Shown here one piece after another: positions 19,787 through 28,560 of a stretch of DNA of 63,571 bases; position 1 is the stretch's first letter; each line of letters starts with the position of its first letter. The position numbers and the translations under genes were made by a program. The DNA comes from Rhodospirillales bacterium 20-60-12 (GTDB taxonomy: Bacteria > Pseudomonadota > Alphaproteobacteria > Acetobacterales > Acetobacteraceae): the NCBI GenBank assembly GCA_002255495.1, contig NCAP01000034.1, positions 1 to 63,571 on the forward strand. Direction: 5' to 3'. Below the pieces are notes generated by a model that was given only the letters and a program-made list of their open reading frames with translations, made no database searches and was not told the DNA's origin.

Positions 19787-19928
19787 GCAATCTAAGGCTT
19801 GGGTTATCAGCCGCTTCATTCTACAAGCCTGTCTGCCACGACACTGCTGCCTGATAAACCATCCTGAGCGTGACGCTCGACCGGCGTCATTTATTTCGAC
19901 CGACCGCCCATATGAGGATAAGCCTAAC

Positions 19929-20558
19929 GTGAGACCGCCAAAAAACGACCGCCAGCGCCAGCCCCGCCGTCGCGGCTTTGACGACGATAATTTCTTCGGC
20001 AACACCCCACCCCCCCCACCGTCCTTTGCCGGCTTTACATCGTCATCTTCAGCCCCCGAGCTGAAAGCGACCGTCAAATGGTTCAACTCTGAAAAAGGCT
20101 TCGGCTTCGTCGAACTCTCAGATGGCACCGGAGACGTGTTTCTCCACGCCAACACATTGCAGGCCGCCGGGCACCAAACCGTCAATCCCGGCGCCACCAT
20201 GACCATCCGCGTCGGCCAAGGCCAGAAAGGCCGCCAGGTCGATGCCGTGCTCTCGGTCGACAACTCCTCCGCCGAAGCGCCCTCGCGCGGTGCGCCCGCC
20301 GCCCGCGCCCCGCGCCCGCCGCGCGATTCCGGCCGCGATGCCGGGCCGGGCGTCGAGAAAACCGGCAACGTGAAATGGTACAACCCCGATAAAGGCTTCG
20401 GCTTCATCGCCCCGCAGGATGGCGGCAAGGACGTGTTCGTTCACGCCACCGCCCTCGAACAAGCCGGCCTGCCGCCCCTCCAGGAAGGCCAGACCGTCCG
20501 CATGACCGTCGTGCAAGGCGCCAAAGGCCCCGAAGCCCGCTCCGTCAGCGTCGAATAA
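19929..20558 (+). CDS. Two-domain cold-shock protein
   Basis: This RNA/ssDNA-binding protein has two cold-shock domains. The first is near residues 43-110 ([29 protein letters not shown]) and the second is near 140-209 ([34 protein letters not shown]). Both keep RNP1 (KGFGF) and RNP2 (DVFxH). They are joined by an Ala/Pro/Arg-rich linker, and the N-terminus is basic with a proline run. I chose the GTG at 19929 because sequence before it lacks conserved content and GAGGA lies upstream. The tandem-CSD layout is common in alphaproteobacteria. A hairpin follows the stop. Confidence 0.9.
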   Translation: MRPPKNDRQRQPRRRGFDDDNFFGNTPPPPPSFAGFTSSSSAPELKATVKWFNSEKGFGFVELSDGTGDVFLHANTLQAAGHQTVNPGATMTIRVGQGQKGRQVDAVLSVDNSSAEAPSRGAPAARAPRPPRDSGRDAGPGVEKTGNVKWYNPDKGFGFIAPQDGGKDVFVHATALEQAGLPPLQEGQTVRMTVVQGAKGPEARSVSVE

Positions 20559-20567
20559 TTCTGCGCC

Positions 20568-20591
20568 CACCGGCCCGTCCGCGGGCCGGTG
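20568..20591 (+). terminator. Strong GC hairpin after the cold-shock gene
   Basis: CACCGGCCCG (20568-20577) pairs perfectly with CGGGCCGGTG (20582-20591) around a TCCG loop, ten bases after the stop. There is no T-run, so it may be an mRNA-stabilising stem or a Rho-assisted end rather than a classic intrinsic terminator. Confidence 0.45.
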
Positions 20592-20731
20592 GCCGCCGCC
20601 TGCGGGGTGTTGCCCAACCCGGCCATCTCGCAGCCTTCACACCCCAGCGTCATCGAAACTTCACACATCCCATCTTCCCCGCGACAAGCCACTTCGCCAT
20701 GGTGCGGCCAGCCCCACATGGTAGGTTTGTC

Positions 20732-22687
20732 ATGTCATTCACGCGCCGCGCACTCTCGCTTTGCCTCTCCACCTCGCTCGCCGCCGCCCCGTGCGGCGCA
20801 GCCGGCACCGCGTTCGCCCAACCCGCCCCGGCGCAACCCAATTTGCCGAACATCGCGCAATACCAAGTGCCCGCCCACGCCGAGCCGCATCTCTCGCCCG
20901 CGCAAATGGCCAGCCTGATCCGCCATCACATCAAATATGTATTCGTACTCTATCAGGAAAATCGCTCCTTCGATTCCTATTTCGGCACCTTCCCCGGCGC
21001 CGACGGCCTCTATTCCCAACCAGCCGATCAAACCCCCGGCTTCACCCAGCCGATCATGAATACCGACGGCACAATGGGCACAATCCAGCCCTTCCGCATC
21101 GGCCCAGATCAATTCGCCGCCGACACCGACGACATCGACCATTCCCACCCGCTCACCGTCGCCAAAATGGACGTCGTCGATAATCAGCCCAAAATGGATC
21201 ATTACGCCCTCACCGAAGAGAAAAAATATTCCCCCACCGGCAACCCTTCGCTGAAAGCCAAGCAATTCGGCGAACTCGCCATGGCTTATGAGGATTGCGA
21301 TACAGTGCCCCTGCTCTGGGCCTATGCCGACCGCTTCACATTGATGGACCATGTCTTCGAGGACATGTCAGGCCCCTCCACCCCGGGCAATCTCTCCATC
21401 TTCGCCGCCCAAACCGGCGTCACCCAATGGGCGCTGCACCCCGCCGAGGGCTTCAAAACCGCCTCCGGCCCCGGCGCCCCGGCGATCAACGATGCCGACC
21501 CCTATTGGGGCTCCCCGCGCGATCCCAACGGCCATAAGAACGTCCCCGTCAACCCGGCCGATTTCGCCGGCAAACACGCCCTCGAAGCGCCGCAACTCAA
21601 CCAGACCTACGCCTCCCTCGCCCTGACCACCGCCGGCGGCGACATCAAATCACGCACCAGCCACGATGCGGACGCGAAAACCGACCTCGCCGATGTCGAT
21701 GACGATATCGGCTTCATCCAGCATCTCGATCATCACAAAATCGCCTGGCGCTGGTTCGAAGAAGGCTATTCATCCAAACCCCAACCCGATAATCAAGGCC
21801 CAACCGACGCTGTCGGCCTGCACGCCTCCTACATCGCCCACCATAACGGCCCGCAATATTTCGGCTATGTCTCTAACAATCCCGAAATGCGCGCCGACAT
21901 GCACGGGCTGCACGCGTTCTTCACCGCCATCAAATCAAACGCCCTGCCCAGCGAAGGCGGCGTGTTCTACGTCAAAGGCGGCTATAAAAACGAATTCGGC
22001 ATGAAACCCGCCGACCCCGATCCCGCCGTACAGAAAAAATTCATCGGCGATGACGATCATCCCGCCTACTCAGACTCCCAAATCAGCGAAAGCCTCATCG
22101 CCCGCGCCGTCAACGCCATCGCCGCCAGCAAATATTGGAGCCAATCGGCCATCATCATCACCTGGGATGATTCCGAAGGCGATTACGACCATGTCCCGCC
22201 ACCCATCCTGATCCACGGCCCCGATGGCAGCCCGATCAGCGACGGACCCCGCGTGCCCATGCTCGTCATCTCACCCTTCGCCCGCGCCCACTATGTCTCG
22301 CACGAAATCGGCAACCAGGCCTCGGTCGTCAAATTCGTCGATGCCGTCTTCGCCCTCCCCCCGCTCGCCACCCTGCCCGACGAAGAAAAAGGCCGCACGC
22401 TGGGCGAAAGCGAATTCCACCAGAAAAATATCGGCCCGCTCGACGCCATCACCCCCGATGTCGGAAATCTCTTCAACGCCTTCGACCCCGCACGCCTCGA
22501 TGGCCGCGCCAAACCCCTGCCCGCCAGCTACGCCACACTCCCCGCCAACTGGGTCACCACACTACCCAGCCAATCCGGCGCCAGCTGCAAAGCCCTCAAC
22601 ATCACCCCCGTCACACCCCCAACCCCCAGCCAAATCCCCGCCGACTTCAACCCCCGCCCGAAAACCAACCCGTCCAAAACCGAGTAA
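20732..22687 (+). CDS. Secreted phosphoesterase (phospholipase C / acid phosphatase family)
   Basis: The 651-residue protein belongs to the alkaline-phosphatase-superfamily phosphoesterases (PF04185 type: bacterial phospholipase C and acid phosphatase AcpA). It has a signal peptide (MSFTRRALSLCLSTSL, with probable cleavage after AFA near residue 29). The family start motif YQENRSFDSYFGTFPGADG is near residue 75, EDMSGPSTPGN is in the middle, and the second metal-site region IIITWDDSEGDYDHVPPP is near residue 475. The ATG at 20732 places the signal sequence at the N-terminus; the upstream in-frame ATG adds only 11 residues. It is expected in the periplasm or outside the cell, hydrolysing phosphomonoesters or phospholipids; which one cannot be read from sequence. 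Confidence 0.88.
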   Translation: MSFTRRALSLCLSTSLAAAPCGAAGTAFAQPAPAQPNLPNIAQYQVPAHAEPHLSPAQMASLIRHHIKYVFVLYQENRSFDSYFGTFPGADGLYSQPADQTPGFTQPIMNTDGTMGTIQPFRIGPDQFAADTDDIDHSHPLTVAKMDVVDNQPKMDHYALTEEKKYSPTGNPSLKAKQFGELAMAYEDCDTVPLLWAYADRFTLMDHVFEDMSGPSTPGNLSIFAAQTGVTQWALHPAEGFKTASGPGAPAINDADPYWGSPRDPNGHKNVPVNPADFAGKHALEAPQLNQTYASLALTTAGGDIKSRTSHDADAKTDLADVDDDIGFIQHLDHHKIAWRWFEEGYSSKPQPDNQGPTDAVGLHASYIAHHNGPQYFGYVSNNPEMRADMHGLHAFFTAIKSNALPSEGGVFYVKGGYKNEFGMKPADPDPAVQKKFIGDDDHPAYSDSQISESLIARAVNAIAASKYWSQSAIIITWDDSEGDYDHVPPPILIHGPDGSPISDGPRVPMLVISPFARAHYVSHEIGNQASVVKFVDAVFALPPLATLPDEEKGRTLGESEFHQKNIGPLDAITPDVGNLFNAFDPARLDGRAKPLPASYATLPANWVTTLPSQSGASCKALNITPVTPPTPSQIPADFNPRPKTNPSKTE

Positions 22688-22706
22688 CGCCGGAGCAAGA
22701 CAGAAA

Positions 22707-22746
22707 GGCCAGGGGACGCTGTCCCCTGGACCCCTGCCTCTGGCCG
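22707..22746. repeat. Solo stem of family-1 palindromic element (copy D)
   Basis: CCAGGGGAC (22709-22717) and GTCCCCTGG (22721-22729) form a perfect nine-base stem, embedded in flanks (GGCC before, ACCCC after) that match stem 1 of the larger elements at 32320, 37268 and 57413. It sits in the gap between the convergent phosphoesterase and TauE genes and could act as a transcriptional barrier for both. Confidence 0.75.
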
Positions 22747-22800
22747 TCGCTCAGCTTTGGATGAACAGGCCGATGGTCAGCAGGATGCCGATGGTGATCA

Positions 22801-22886
22801 CGGCGATGCGCAGGATCTTTTCGTTAATCCGGCGGAGCAGCACCGGCGATGCGCAGGATCTTTTCGTTAATCCGGCGGAGCAGCAC
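22801..22886. repeat. 43-bp perfect tandem duplication at the end of the TauE gene
   Basis: Positions 22801-22843 are repeated exactly at 22844-22886. Since 43 is not a multiple of three, the minus-strand TauE frame is shifted after the first copy read, and the protein ends early (at 22824). Confidence 0.95.
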
Positions 22887-23552
22887 GACGCCGAGCTGTC
22901 CACCGGCGATGGCGCCGACGGCGGCGAGGCTGACGAGTTTCCAATGGATCGAGGTTTCCGCGAGAAAGACCAGCACGGCGGAGGTATTCATCACCCCGGC
23001 GAGGACATTTTTGGTCGCACCCGCGCCGCGCACGGCGAGGCCTGCGGCGGTCAGTGCGGCGATCATCAATATGCCGATTCCGCCGCCGAAATACCCGCCG
23101 TAAATGGCGATCAGGAATTGCAGAAATATCGCCACGCGCGGGCTGATGGATCGCGCCCGGGCGGCGGAGGACCGGCGAAAAAAACTGCCCCAGGCGAACA
23201 CCGCCGTCGCGAACAGCACCAGATAGGGCACCAACTTGGCAAAAATGCTCGAGGGTGTGGCGAGCAGCAGAAACGCGCCGAACGTGCCGCCGATCAGGCT
23301 GATCGCGAACAATGTCCGAAAGCTGAGCCCCGCCGCCCCTTCGACCATTTTGCGCCCGGCGAGACCGGTGGTGATCTGGCCGGGAAACAGCGCGATGGTC
23401 GAGGTGATATTGGCCGCCCGCGGGTCGAGCCCGGCGAGCAGCAAGGCGGGAAAAGTCAGGAACGAGCCGCCGCCCGCCACCGCATTCTGCGCCCCGGCCG
23501 CGAACGCAACCAGAACCAGCATGATATCCAGCAAAATCGGCGGAAGCTGCAT
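22824..23552 (-). CDS. TauE/SafE-family membrane transporter, C-terminus lost by tandem duplication
   Basis: This is a sulfite-exporter/TSUP-type permease, with hydrophobic segments throughout, the N-terminal AQNAVAGGGSFLTFPALL motif and the repeated IYGGYFGGGIGILMIAAL motif. The ATG at 23552 gives MQLPPILLDIML and 242 residues. The protein now ends ILRIAGAAPPD. If one copy of the 43-bp duplication (22801-22886) is removed, the frame continues as ILRIAVITIGILLTIGLFIQS to a stop at 22751. That is a normal last membrane helix, so the present protein lacks it. The start shares a base with the asmA stop (TAATG). Function may be impaired; the substrate is unknown. Confidence 0.85.
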   Translation of the reverse strand: MQLPPILLDIMLVLVAFAAGAQNAVAGGGSFLTFPALLLAGLDPRAANITSTIALFPGQITTGLAGRKMVEGAAGLSFRTLFAISLIGGTFGAFLLLATPSSIFAKLVPYLVLFATAVFAWGSFFRRSSAARARSISPRVAIFLQFLIAIYGGYFGGGIGILMIAALTAAGLAVRGAGATKNVLAGVMNTSAVLVFLAETSIHWKLVSLAAVGAIAGGQLGVVLLRRINEKILRIAGAAPPD

Positions 23553-26536
23553 TAAGGGGTCGTCCCGGTTTGATGTTTTTGCGCGGCAATCCAGGCCAGC
23601 AATGGCTGGGTTGCGATCATCCGGCGCGGCGCCGCCCACGGCCCGGCCAGCGCCAGCCCAATCGCCGGGACATCCCCCCGCCCGCTCACCATCGGCTGGA
23701 TCGCTATTTTGAGTGCCAGACTATGCTCGACCAGATCGATATCCCCCGCGGCCTGCGCGCGGCCGGCCGGGCTGGTCATCGTCGCCTGATTGAGCGTGAC
23801 CGCGCCATTGGCAATGGTCCCGGTGGCCGACAGGCTACTCACCGGCGACACCCCGCCCGCCACCGCGGCGCGCAACGCGATGCTGGCCGCCGGATGGGCA
23901 GGCGGGCGCGCCAGCGCGCCGGCCAGCGCCGCCGCCGCCGCGGGCAAATCAAACCCGGCCACACTCCCCTGATCGAGACTCATATTCGCCTGCCCAGACA
24001 AAGTGGCAATCCAGGATTTCAGCGAAAAACCCTGCGCCGCGACATCGGCTTTCAGCGCCATCTGCCCGCTGGCAAACGCCCCCAGCAATGGCACAGCGGC
24101 GGCATCGGCATGGGTCAATGCCCATTTGGCGGTCAGGGCCGGCGGTGTCGCACCGGCCGGCAATGCGGCGCGCGCCGCCAAGGTCAAATCACCCCCGGCG
24201 AATTGCGCATGATCGATCGCGATGTTCAGCGCTTTGCCATCCAGCATGACACTCCCGGTCAACCCACCGGCCCAGGATTGCCCATCAACCACCACCTGAT
24301 CCGCCGCCACCGCGACATGCGCGTCGAGCCCGCCCAGCCCATCCCATGGCAAAGGCTGCGCCAAATCCGGCAAGGCCAGGCTCAATGTCGAGGCATCGAT
24401 CTGACCGATCAAATGCAATGGCCCACCAATCCCGCTCAGCGCCAGACTGCCATTTGCGTCCATATCGCCGTAGGACAGAACAAAATCGGGCAATGTCACG
24501 GTGCTGCCGCCCGCGGCAAAGGCCGCGCGCAACCCCACCGATCCCGGCCCCGGCCAATCCAGCCCGGCCTTTTTCAGCCCAAGCCCCTGGGTCAGCGCAA
24601 TGGCGTTCGGATAGCGGAAACTCAACGCCCCGGCCGCGGTCCGCGCCGGCAGATCGATCACCGGGCTCGCGGTGAATTCCGCCGCGCCTATTTTGGCGCC
24701 GATCGACGCAGCCAGAGCCCCCGGCTTGCCCGATGCCAGGATTTCCAGCGCAATCGGCGCTTCGAGCAATTTACGATGCTGCAAGCCCGTCGCCACGCCC
24801 CAGCCGGCGGGCAGGTTGGCAGCCAATGTCCCGATCAAGGCGCTCGCCTGATTGGCGCTCAGCACCGCGCGGGCGAACCGCAGCGTGCCGTCACGCTCCC
24901 GCGTGCCGCTCGCCGTCAGCAGGGCGTTGCCCAGCGTCAAACTCAGCCTGCGCAACACCATCGCCCGGCCAAACCCCGCATCGAGCAGGAAATGCAGCGC
25001 CTCCACGCCACCGATGCGCGCATGGTCCGCGGTCAATTGCAGGTCGGCCTGCGCCTCATCGCGCGCCGGCGCCACATCCACCCCGGCCAGGTAGCGCGCC
25101 AGCTCAGGCCCGAACGGCGTCAGATCGATGGTCTTGAAATTCAGCCCGGCGGCAAGCGCGTAGGCGGCATGAACCCGCCGCAGACTGATCGCGCCGGCGA
25201 AATGATGCGGCCCCAGCGTGCCGGTCAGCGCGCTGAGCACGATGCTCCGCCCGCCCGCCGGCGCGTCGATCTGCCCGCTCAGCCCGATCGCCGGAATCGC
25301 ATCGGGCAAGACCGGCAATCCCGGCGCCAGCGACCCGCCGAGCGCGTCACTCAGCGCCCCGGGCTTGGCCGATGTCAGGCCGATCACGCCGCTCAGCCCG
25401 CCATCCGCGCCGATCTGGCCGGTCAAATGCATCTTGCTCTGGCCCGGCAGCATTGCCTGCACCGCAACCTGCCCGGCCGCCCCGGCCGCATCGCTGAACA
25501 TGGCCGTAACCTGCGCCACCGGCAAACCCCGAAACGTCAAATCCGTGCCGCTGACATGCAAATCCAGCGCCGGCAGAGCAGGCCACCAGGATGGCCGATC
25601 CGGCAGCGAGGCGATCATCAGATGGCTCGCCTGAAGTTCCGCGCTGATCCGCGGCACAGCGCCCTCGTCAACCGCCAAATCACCGCTCACCGCCCCCGCC
25701 CCGAGCGTGACATTGAGATGCTGCACATTGATCGTCCGGCCGTCGGCCGCGAGGTCCGCCTCGGCGTGCACGGGCTGGGTTGCATCCGGCAGCAGCCCGG
25801 CCAAATCCGTCGCCTGCGCGCTCACCCGGCCGATCAGCGCGCTGCTGTGATCCAGGCTGCCGGCAAAATCGAGCGAAAACCCCGGCGCCTGATGCACCCC
25901 CTGAACCGGCTGGCTGACATGCACCCGCAAATGATTGCGCCCCACACCGTCCGCCCCGCCGATATTCAGCGTCACATCCAGCGCCAGACCGGCAAATTGC
26001 GCCGTGCCTCCCGCCGCCAGAATCCCGCTCGCACCACCGGTAAAAATATCCGCGTCGATATGGTTGAGCGTGAGCCCGCCGATCACCAAAGTGCCGTCCT
26101 CGATGCTGGCTTTCAACGAGGCAAGCCAAGGCGGCGGCAACAAAGCCTGGCTGCCGCCGGGCAACGGCCAGGGCAGCAATATATGCGGCTGATGCAAGGT
26201 CAGCCGCGTCGCGCGCAACCGCCCGGTCAGCAAAGCCCCCGGCGCCAAATCCAGCCGCAACGAGGCCGCACTCACCTCCCCGCCTTCATCAGGGCCGCCA
26301 CCCGCACCGCCGATCCGCACATGATCGGCCACCAATTGCGGCTCGGGCAGCAAAGTCAGCGTGATATTACCGCCGATCGTCACGTCCCGGCCGGTCAACC
26401 GGCTCGCCAAAGACTCGATCGCAGCTCGGTGATAGCTGCCGCTGAACACCGGCGGCAGCAGCAAAATACCCAGCACAACCAACGCCACGAGTGCCGGAAT
26501 CAGCCATAATAAGCGGCTGCGCCCTGTCAAGCGCAT
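23552..26536 (-). CDS. AsmA-family protein
   Basis: This large envelope protein (994 residues from the ATG at 26534-26536) has an N-terminal membrane anchor (LLWLIPALVALVVLGILLLP) followed by the AsmA-type start (YHRAAIESLASRLTGRDVTI, GNITLTLLPEPQLVADHVRIG). A long beta-rich repetitive region and a C-terminal AsmA_2-like segment (LSASLDQGSVAGFDL-type, here NMSLDQGSVAGFDLPAAAAAL) follow. AsmA-like proteins are thought to bridge the periplasm and move phospholipids to the outer membrane. The C-terminal tail QPLLAWIAAQKHQTG is typical of family ends. It is translationally coupled to the TauE gene. Confidence 0.87.
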   Translation of the reverse strand: MRLTGRSRLLWLIPALVALVVLGILLLPPVFSGSYHRAAIESLASRLTGRDVTIGGNITLTLLPEPQLVADHVRIGGAGGGPDEGGEVSAASLRLDLAPGALLTGRLRATRLTLHQPHILLPWPLPGGSQALLPPPWLASLKASIEDGTLVIGGLTLNHIDADIFTGGASGILAAGGTAQFAGLALDVTLNIGGADGVGRNHLRVHVSQPVQGVHQAPGFSLDFAGSLDHSSALIGRVSAQATDLAGLLPDATQPVHAEADLAADGRTINVQHLNVTLGAGAVSGDLAVDEGAVPRISAELQASHLMIASLPDRPSWWPALPALDLHVSGTDLTFRGLPVAQVTAMFSDAAGAAGQVAVQAMLPGQSKMHLTGQIGADGGLSGVIGLTSAKPGALSDALGGSLAPGLPVLPDAIPAIGLSGQIDAPAGGRSIVLSALTGTLGPHHFAGAISLRRVHAAYALAAGLNFKTIDLTPFGPELARYLAGVDVAPARDEAQADLQLTADHARIGGVEALHFLLDAGFGRAMVLRRLSLTLGNALLTASGTRERDGTLRFARAVLSANQASALIGTLAANLPAGWGVATGLQHRKLLEAPIALEILASGKPGALAASIGAKIGAAEFTASPVIDLPARTAAGALSFRYPNAIALTQGLGLKKAGLDWPGPGSVGLRAAFAAGGSTVTLPDFVLSYGDMDANGSLALSGIGGPLHLIGQIDASTLSLALPDLAQPLPWDGLGGLDAHVAVAADQVVVDGQSWAGGLTGSVMLDGKALNIAIDHAQFAGGDLTLAARAALPAGATPPALTAKWALTHADAAAVPLLGAFASGQMALKADVAAQGFSLKSWIATLSGQANMSLDQGSVAGFDLPAAAAALAGALARPPAHPAASIALRAAVAGGVSPVSSLSATGTIANGAVTLNQATMTSPAGRAQAAGDIDLVEHSLALKIAIQPMVSGRGDVPAIGLALAGPWAAPRRMIATQPLLAWIAAQKHQTGTTP

Positions 26537-26630
26537 ACCACCCCCCCGCCGCCATAGCTCGCGCACCGCCAACCCGCCATACCAATCCCACCCGACCCCT
26601 CGATCAGGTGATGTCCGATTGCGCGCTCAC

Positions 26631-26685
26631 GTTCAAGTGCGGGGGGTCAAGTGCGGGAGTTCAAGCGGGGCGTTCAAGCGGGGGG
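26631..26685. repeat. Degenerate 13-16-bp tandem repeat (TCAAGNGCGGG)
   Basis: Four imperfect copies of a unit like TTCAAGTGCGGGG follow each other between asmA and the MaoC gene and run into the last codons of the latter. It looks like slippage-generated low-complexity DNA; no function is suggested. Confidence 0.6.
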
Positions 26686-27132
26686 ACGGCGCGGCACGAT
26701 GGCTTTGCTGATCATCACCTGCACCGGCTCGTCATGCTGGTTCAGCGTCGTCATCCGATTGGTAATAATCCCCCGATCCGGCTTGGAGGCACTCGGCGTC
26801 GCCTCCAGCAACTCCACATGCACCCGCAGCACATCCCCCGGCCGCACCGGCTTGAGCCATTTCAACGACTCGAACCCCAAACCGAGCGTGCCCGGCGCCA
26901 ACGGCGTCGTCCGCGAATCCAGCATCAAACGCATGGTCAGGCTCGCCGTATGCCAGCCGCTGGCAATCAACCCGCCGGTGATCGATTGCGCCGCCTCAGG
27001 ATCGACATGCATCGGCTGCGGATCGAATTGCCGGGCAAACTCAATCATCGCCGCTTCACTCACCTCAACCGGCGCCGATATCGTGAATTGACCGGCCTGA
27101 CCGACGAAATCATCAAAATACAAATAATCCAT
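26674..27132 (-). CDS. MaoC-like dehydratase
   Basis: This is a hotdog-fold enzyme of the MaoC type, acting on acyl-CoA or acyl thioesters. The active-site pattern D-x-x-P-x-H is visible in FARQFDPQPMHVDPEAA near residue 35, followed by GLIASGWHTASLTMRL and GLGFESLKWLKPVRPGDVL. The ATG at 27132 was chosen because GGAGGG precedes it; it gives 152 residues (MDYLYFDDFVGQ). Enoyl-CoA hydration is typical, but the exact substrate is unknown. The neighbours do not specify a pathway. Confidence 0.85.
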   Translation of the reverse strand: MDYLYFDDFVGQAGQFTISAPVEVSEAAMIEFARQFDPQPMHVDPEAAQSITGGLIASGWHTASLTMRLMLDSRTTPLAPGTLGLGFESLKWLKPVRPGDVLRVHVELLEATPSASKPDRGIITNRMTTLNQHDEPVQVMISKAIVPRRPPA

Positions 27133-27229
27133 GAACCCTCCCCCATCACCTGACCCCTCTCCATAGATCAAAAAGCGTTTTAGATTGAATCACAGGATTC
27201 CAGCTCAACCAATATTGACCTAAATCCCG

Positions 27230-27700
27230 TCAATCCGGCTTGCGATGCATGAGGAAATTCACCCCGCCATTCCAAAGGTAAATCGCCTTGTCGTGGCCAA
27301 GCAGCAATATATCGGCCGATTGAATGGCAACCGGGGCGGCGTTGCCGACACTGACAGGGCACTCCAACCGGGCCAGCGTGATGCCTGTCGCGGGCAAAGC
27401 ATAGATTGAGCGCGGCACGGCCAAATCACGTTGAGCGTCCGGCTCACTGATGCTCTGCAGGACGTATTTTGCCCCGGCCTGACAATTCAAATTATAGGGG
27501 TCATGGTAGGCATGTTCGTCGATCCGAATGGTCTGCCCGTCATCGGCACCGGAATACACGCCGCAATGATCGCAAATTTGCGAAGTCACCACCCAAGACC
27601 CGATCAAATCCGACACAGCCATCGTCGTGCCGCAGCGCGCCGACGCAAGACTGGCAAAAGTGAAGATGCACGCCAAACCAAAAATCCCCACGATTTTCAT
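27230..27700 (-). CDS. Exported protein of unknown function, possible immunity partner
   Basis: I do not recognise the family. The 156-residue protein begins with a clear signal peptide (MKIVGIFGLACIFTFASLAS, cut near residue 22). The mature part has a Cys-rich segment (SQICDHCGVYSG, later LNCQAG and LECPVS). Its ATG overlaps the stop of the upstream NlpC/P60-like gene by four bases, so the two are translated as a pair. A signal-less peptidoglycan peptidase followed by an exported small protein is the layout of type VI secretion amidase effectors with their immunity proteins. That is an inference from layout only. Alternatives are an envelope lipid- or metal-binding protein. Confidence 0.6.
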   Translation of the reverse strand: MKIVGIFGLACIFTFASLASARCGTTMAVSDLIGSWVVTSQICDHCGVYSGADDGQTIRIDEHAYHDPYNLNCQAGAKYVLQSISEPDAQRDLAVPRSIYALPATGITLARLECPVSVGNAAPVAIQSADILLLGHDKAIYLWNGGVNFLMHRKPD

Positions 27701-28140
27701 TTGCCGCTCACCGGGCCCACATACCTAAAAAACTGCGATGGTCTGGAGTTCCACCAAACATTGTGCAAATCCACCTGCTTGGGGCCAGGGCCGCTGGTTT
27801 GCATGCCAATAAAACTATGTGGCGACAACATGATGGCCACGTGCCCGGGATAAATTCGTTTGTCCCCGCGCTTGACCTGCCACTGCACCTGCGCGGGCGG
27901 AAAATAAATGATGTCGCCCGCCTGTGGCGGTCCAACGACCGGTTTGAATCGTAATGGATCGTTGGCAATTTCAGCCGAAGGCTCGCGCTTATAAAGCGGA
28001 TTTATTGTCTTGAGAACGAGCCAGACAAAATAGGAACAGTCGAACACGTGAATAGAAAAAGGCGGACCGCCGTATTTTGCATTGGACGTTGCAGCGGCGA
28101 CTGATATCGCGGCGCTGGCAATTCGATCGCCTGTTGTCAT
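27697..28140 (-). CDS. NlpC/P60-like cysteine peptidase, candidate amidase effector
   Basis: Visible are the nucleophile motif HVFDCSYFVWLV, a GDLVFF-type strand (QAGDIIYFPPAQVQW) and the histidine motif PGHVAIMLSPHSFIG, i.e. the Cys/His order of NlpC/P60 peptidoglycan peptidases. There is no signal peptide or membrane anchor. The start is uncertain: the ATG at 28138-28140 gives 147 residues, and in-frame TTG codons at 28170 and 28191 would add up to 17. It overlaps the downstream exported protein by four bases. The upstream 400 bases are AT-richer and carry a palindromic repeat, suggesting acquired DNA. A housekeeping hydrolase lacking its signal is the alternative. Confidence 0.7.
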   Translation of the reverse strand: MTTGDRIASAAISVAAATSNAKYGGPPFSIHVFDCSYFVWLVLKTINPLYKREPSAEIANDPLRFKPVVGPPQAGDIIYFPPAQVQWQVKRGDKRIYPGHVAIMLSPHSFIGMQTSGPGPKQVDLHNVWWNSRPSQFFRYVGPVSGK

Positions 28141-28362
28141 TATAATTTGTTTGTTCGGGTCCCCTGGCAACGGACGCTTCCTTTCGTTCAAAACTCGTAT
28201 TCTATTAGGGGTTAATCAATCTCTACCCGATAAGCCGTCCACCTACTCATTTCGGTGAAACAATAATCCGTTTTGAACGCGCCGGAAAGGCAAATCCGCT
28301 AAGTCAGTCTCTCATTAGCGAGTCGATGATCATTGTTGCTCTTTGACAGATCAACGCCGAAA

Positions 28363-28476
28363 ATTGAGTTCGTAGACTTATATAATTTCAGGTGTAGTCG
28401 CTTGGCGCTAGCTAAACCAACGAAATTGATCCACAGCAAATGACCAGAGCGTGTCGTTGTTAAACGATCACGCTCC
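28363..28476. repeat. Family-2 palindromic element, diverged copy
   Basis: This stretch aligns with 36050-36158. Shared landmarks are an AGGTGNAGTCG block, the GCTAAACCAA block and GAAATTGAT, followed by a closing stem GAGCGTG...CACGCTC (28447-28475). It sits alone in the roughly 370-base gap between the NlpC/P60-like gene and the CHRD remnant. I see no gene in that gap; a 73-codon open frame there is created by the repeat itself. Confidence 0.7.
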
Positions 28477-28560
28477 GGAAACTTGCCATCAACCAATGTC
28501 AGCACCTGATACGGTATCAAGCCACCCCATCAAAAGCCGCATTGATCAATGGCCCGAAAA

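Noticed and set aside
23570-26509. A 979-codon open frame opposite asmA
   Set aside because: It is Arg/Gln/Pro-rich without any motif, the usual antisense shadow of a high-GC gene; asmA itself is convincing.
28299-28520. A small minus-strand protein sharing a peptide (INF-V/I-GLA...RLHLK) with a frame at 36058-36351
   Set aside because: The shared peptide comes from the family-2 DNA repeat at both sites, not from a protein family.
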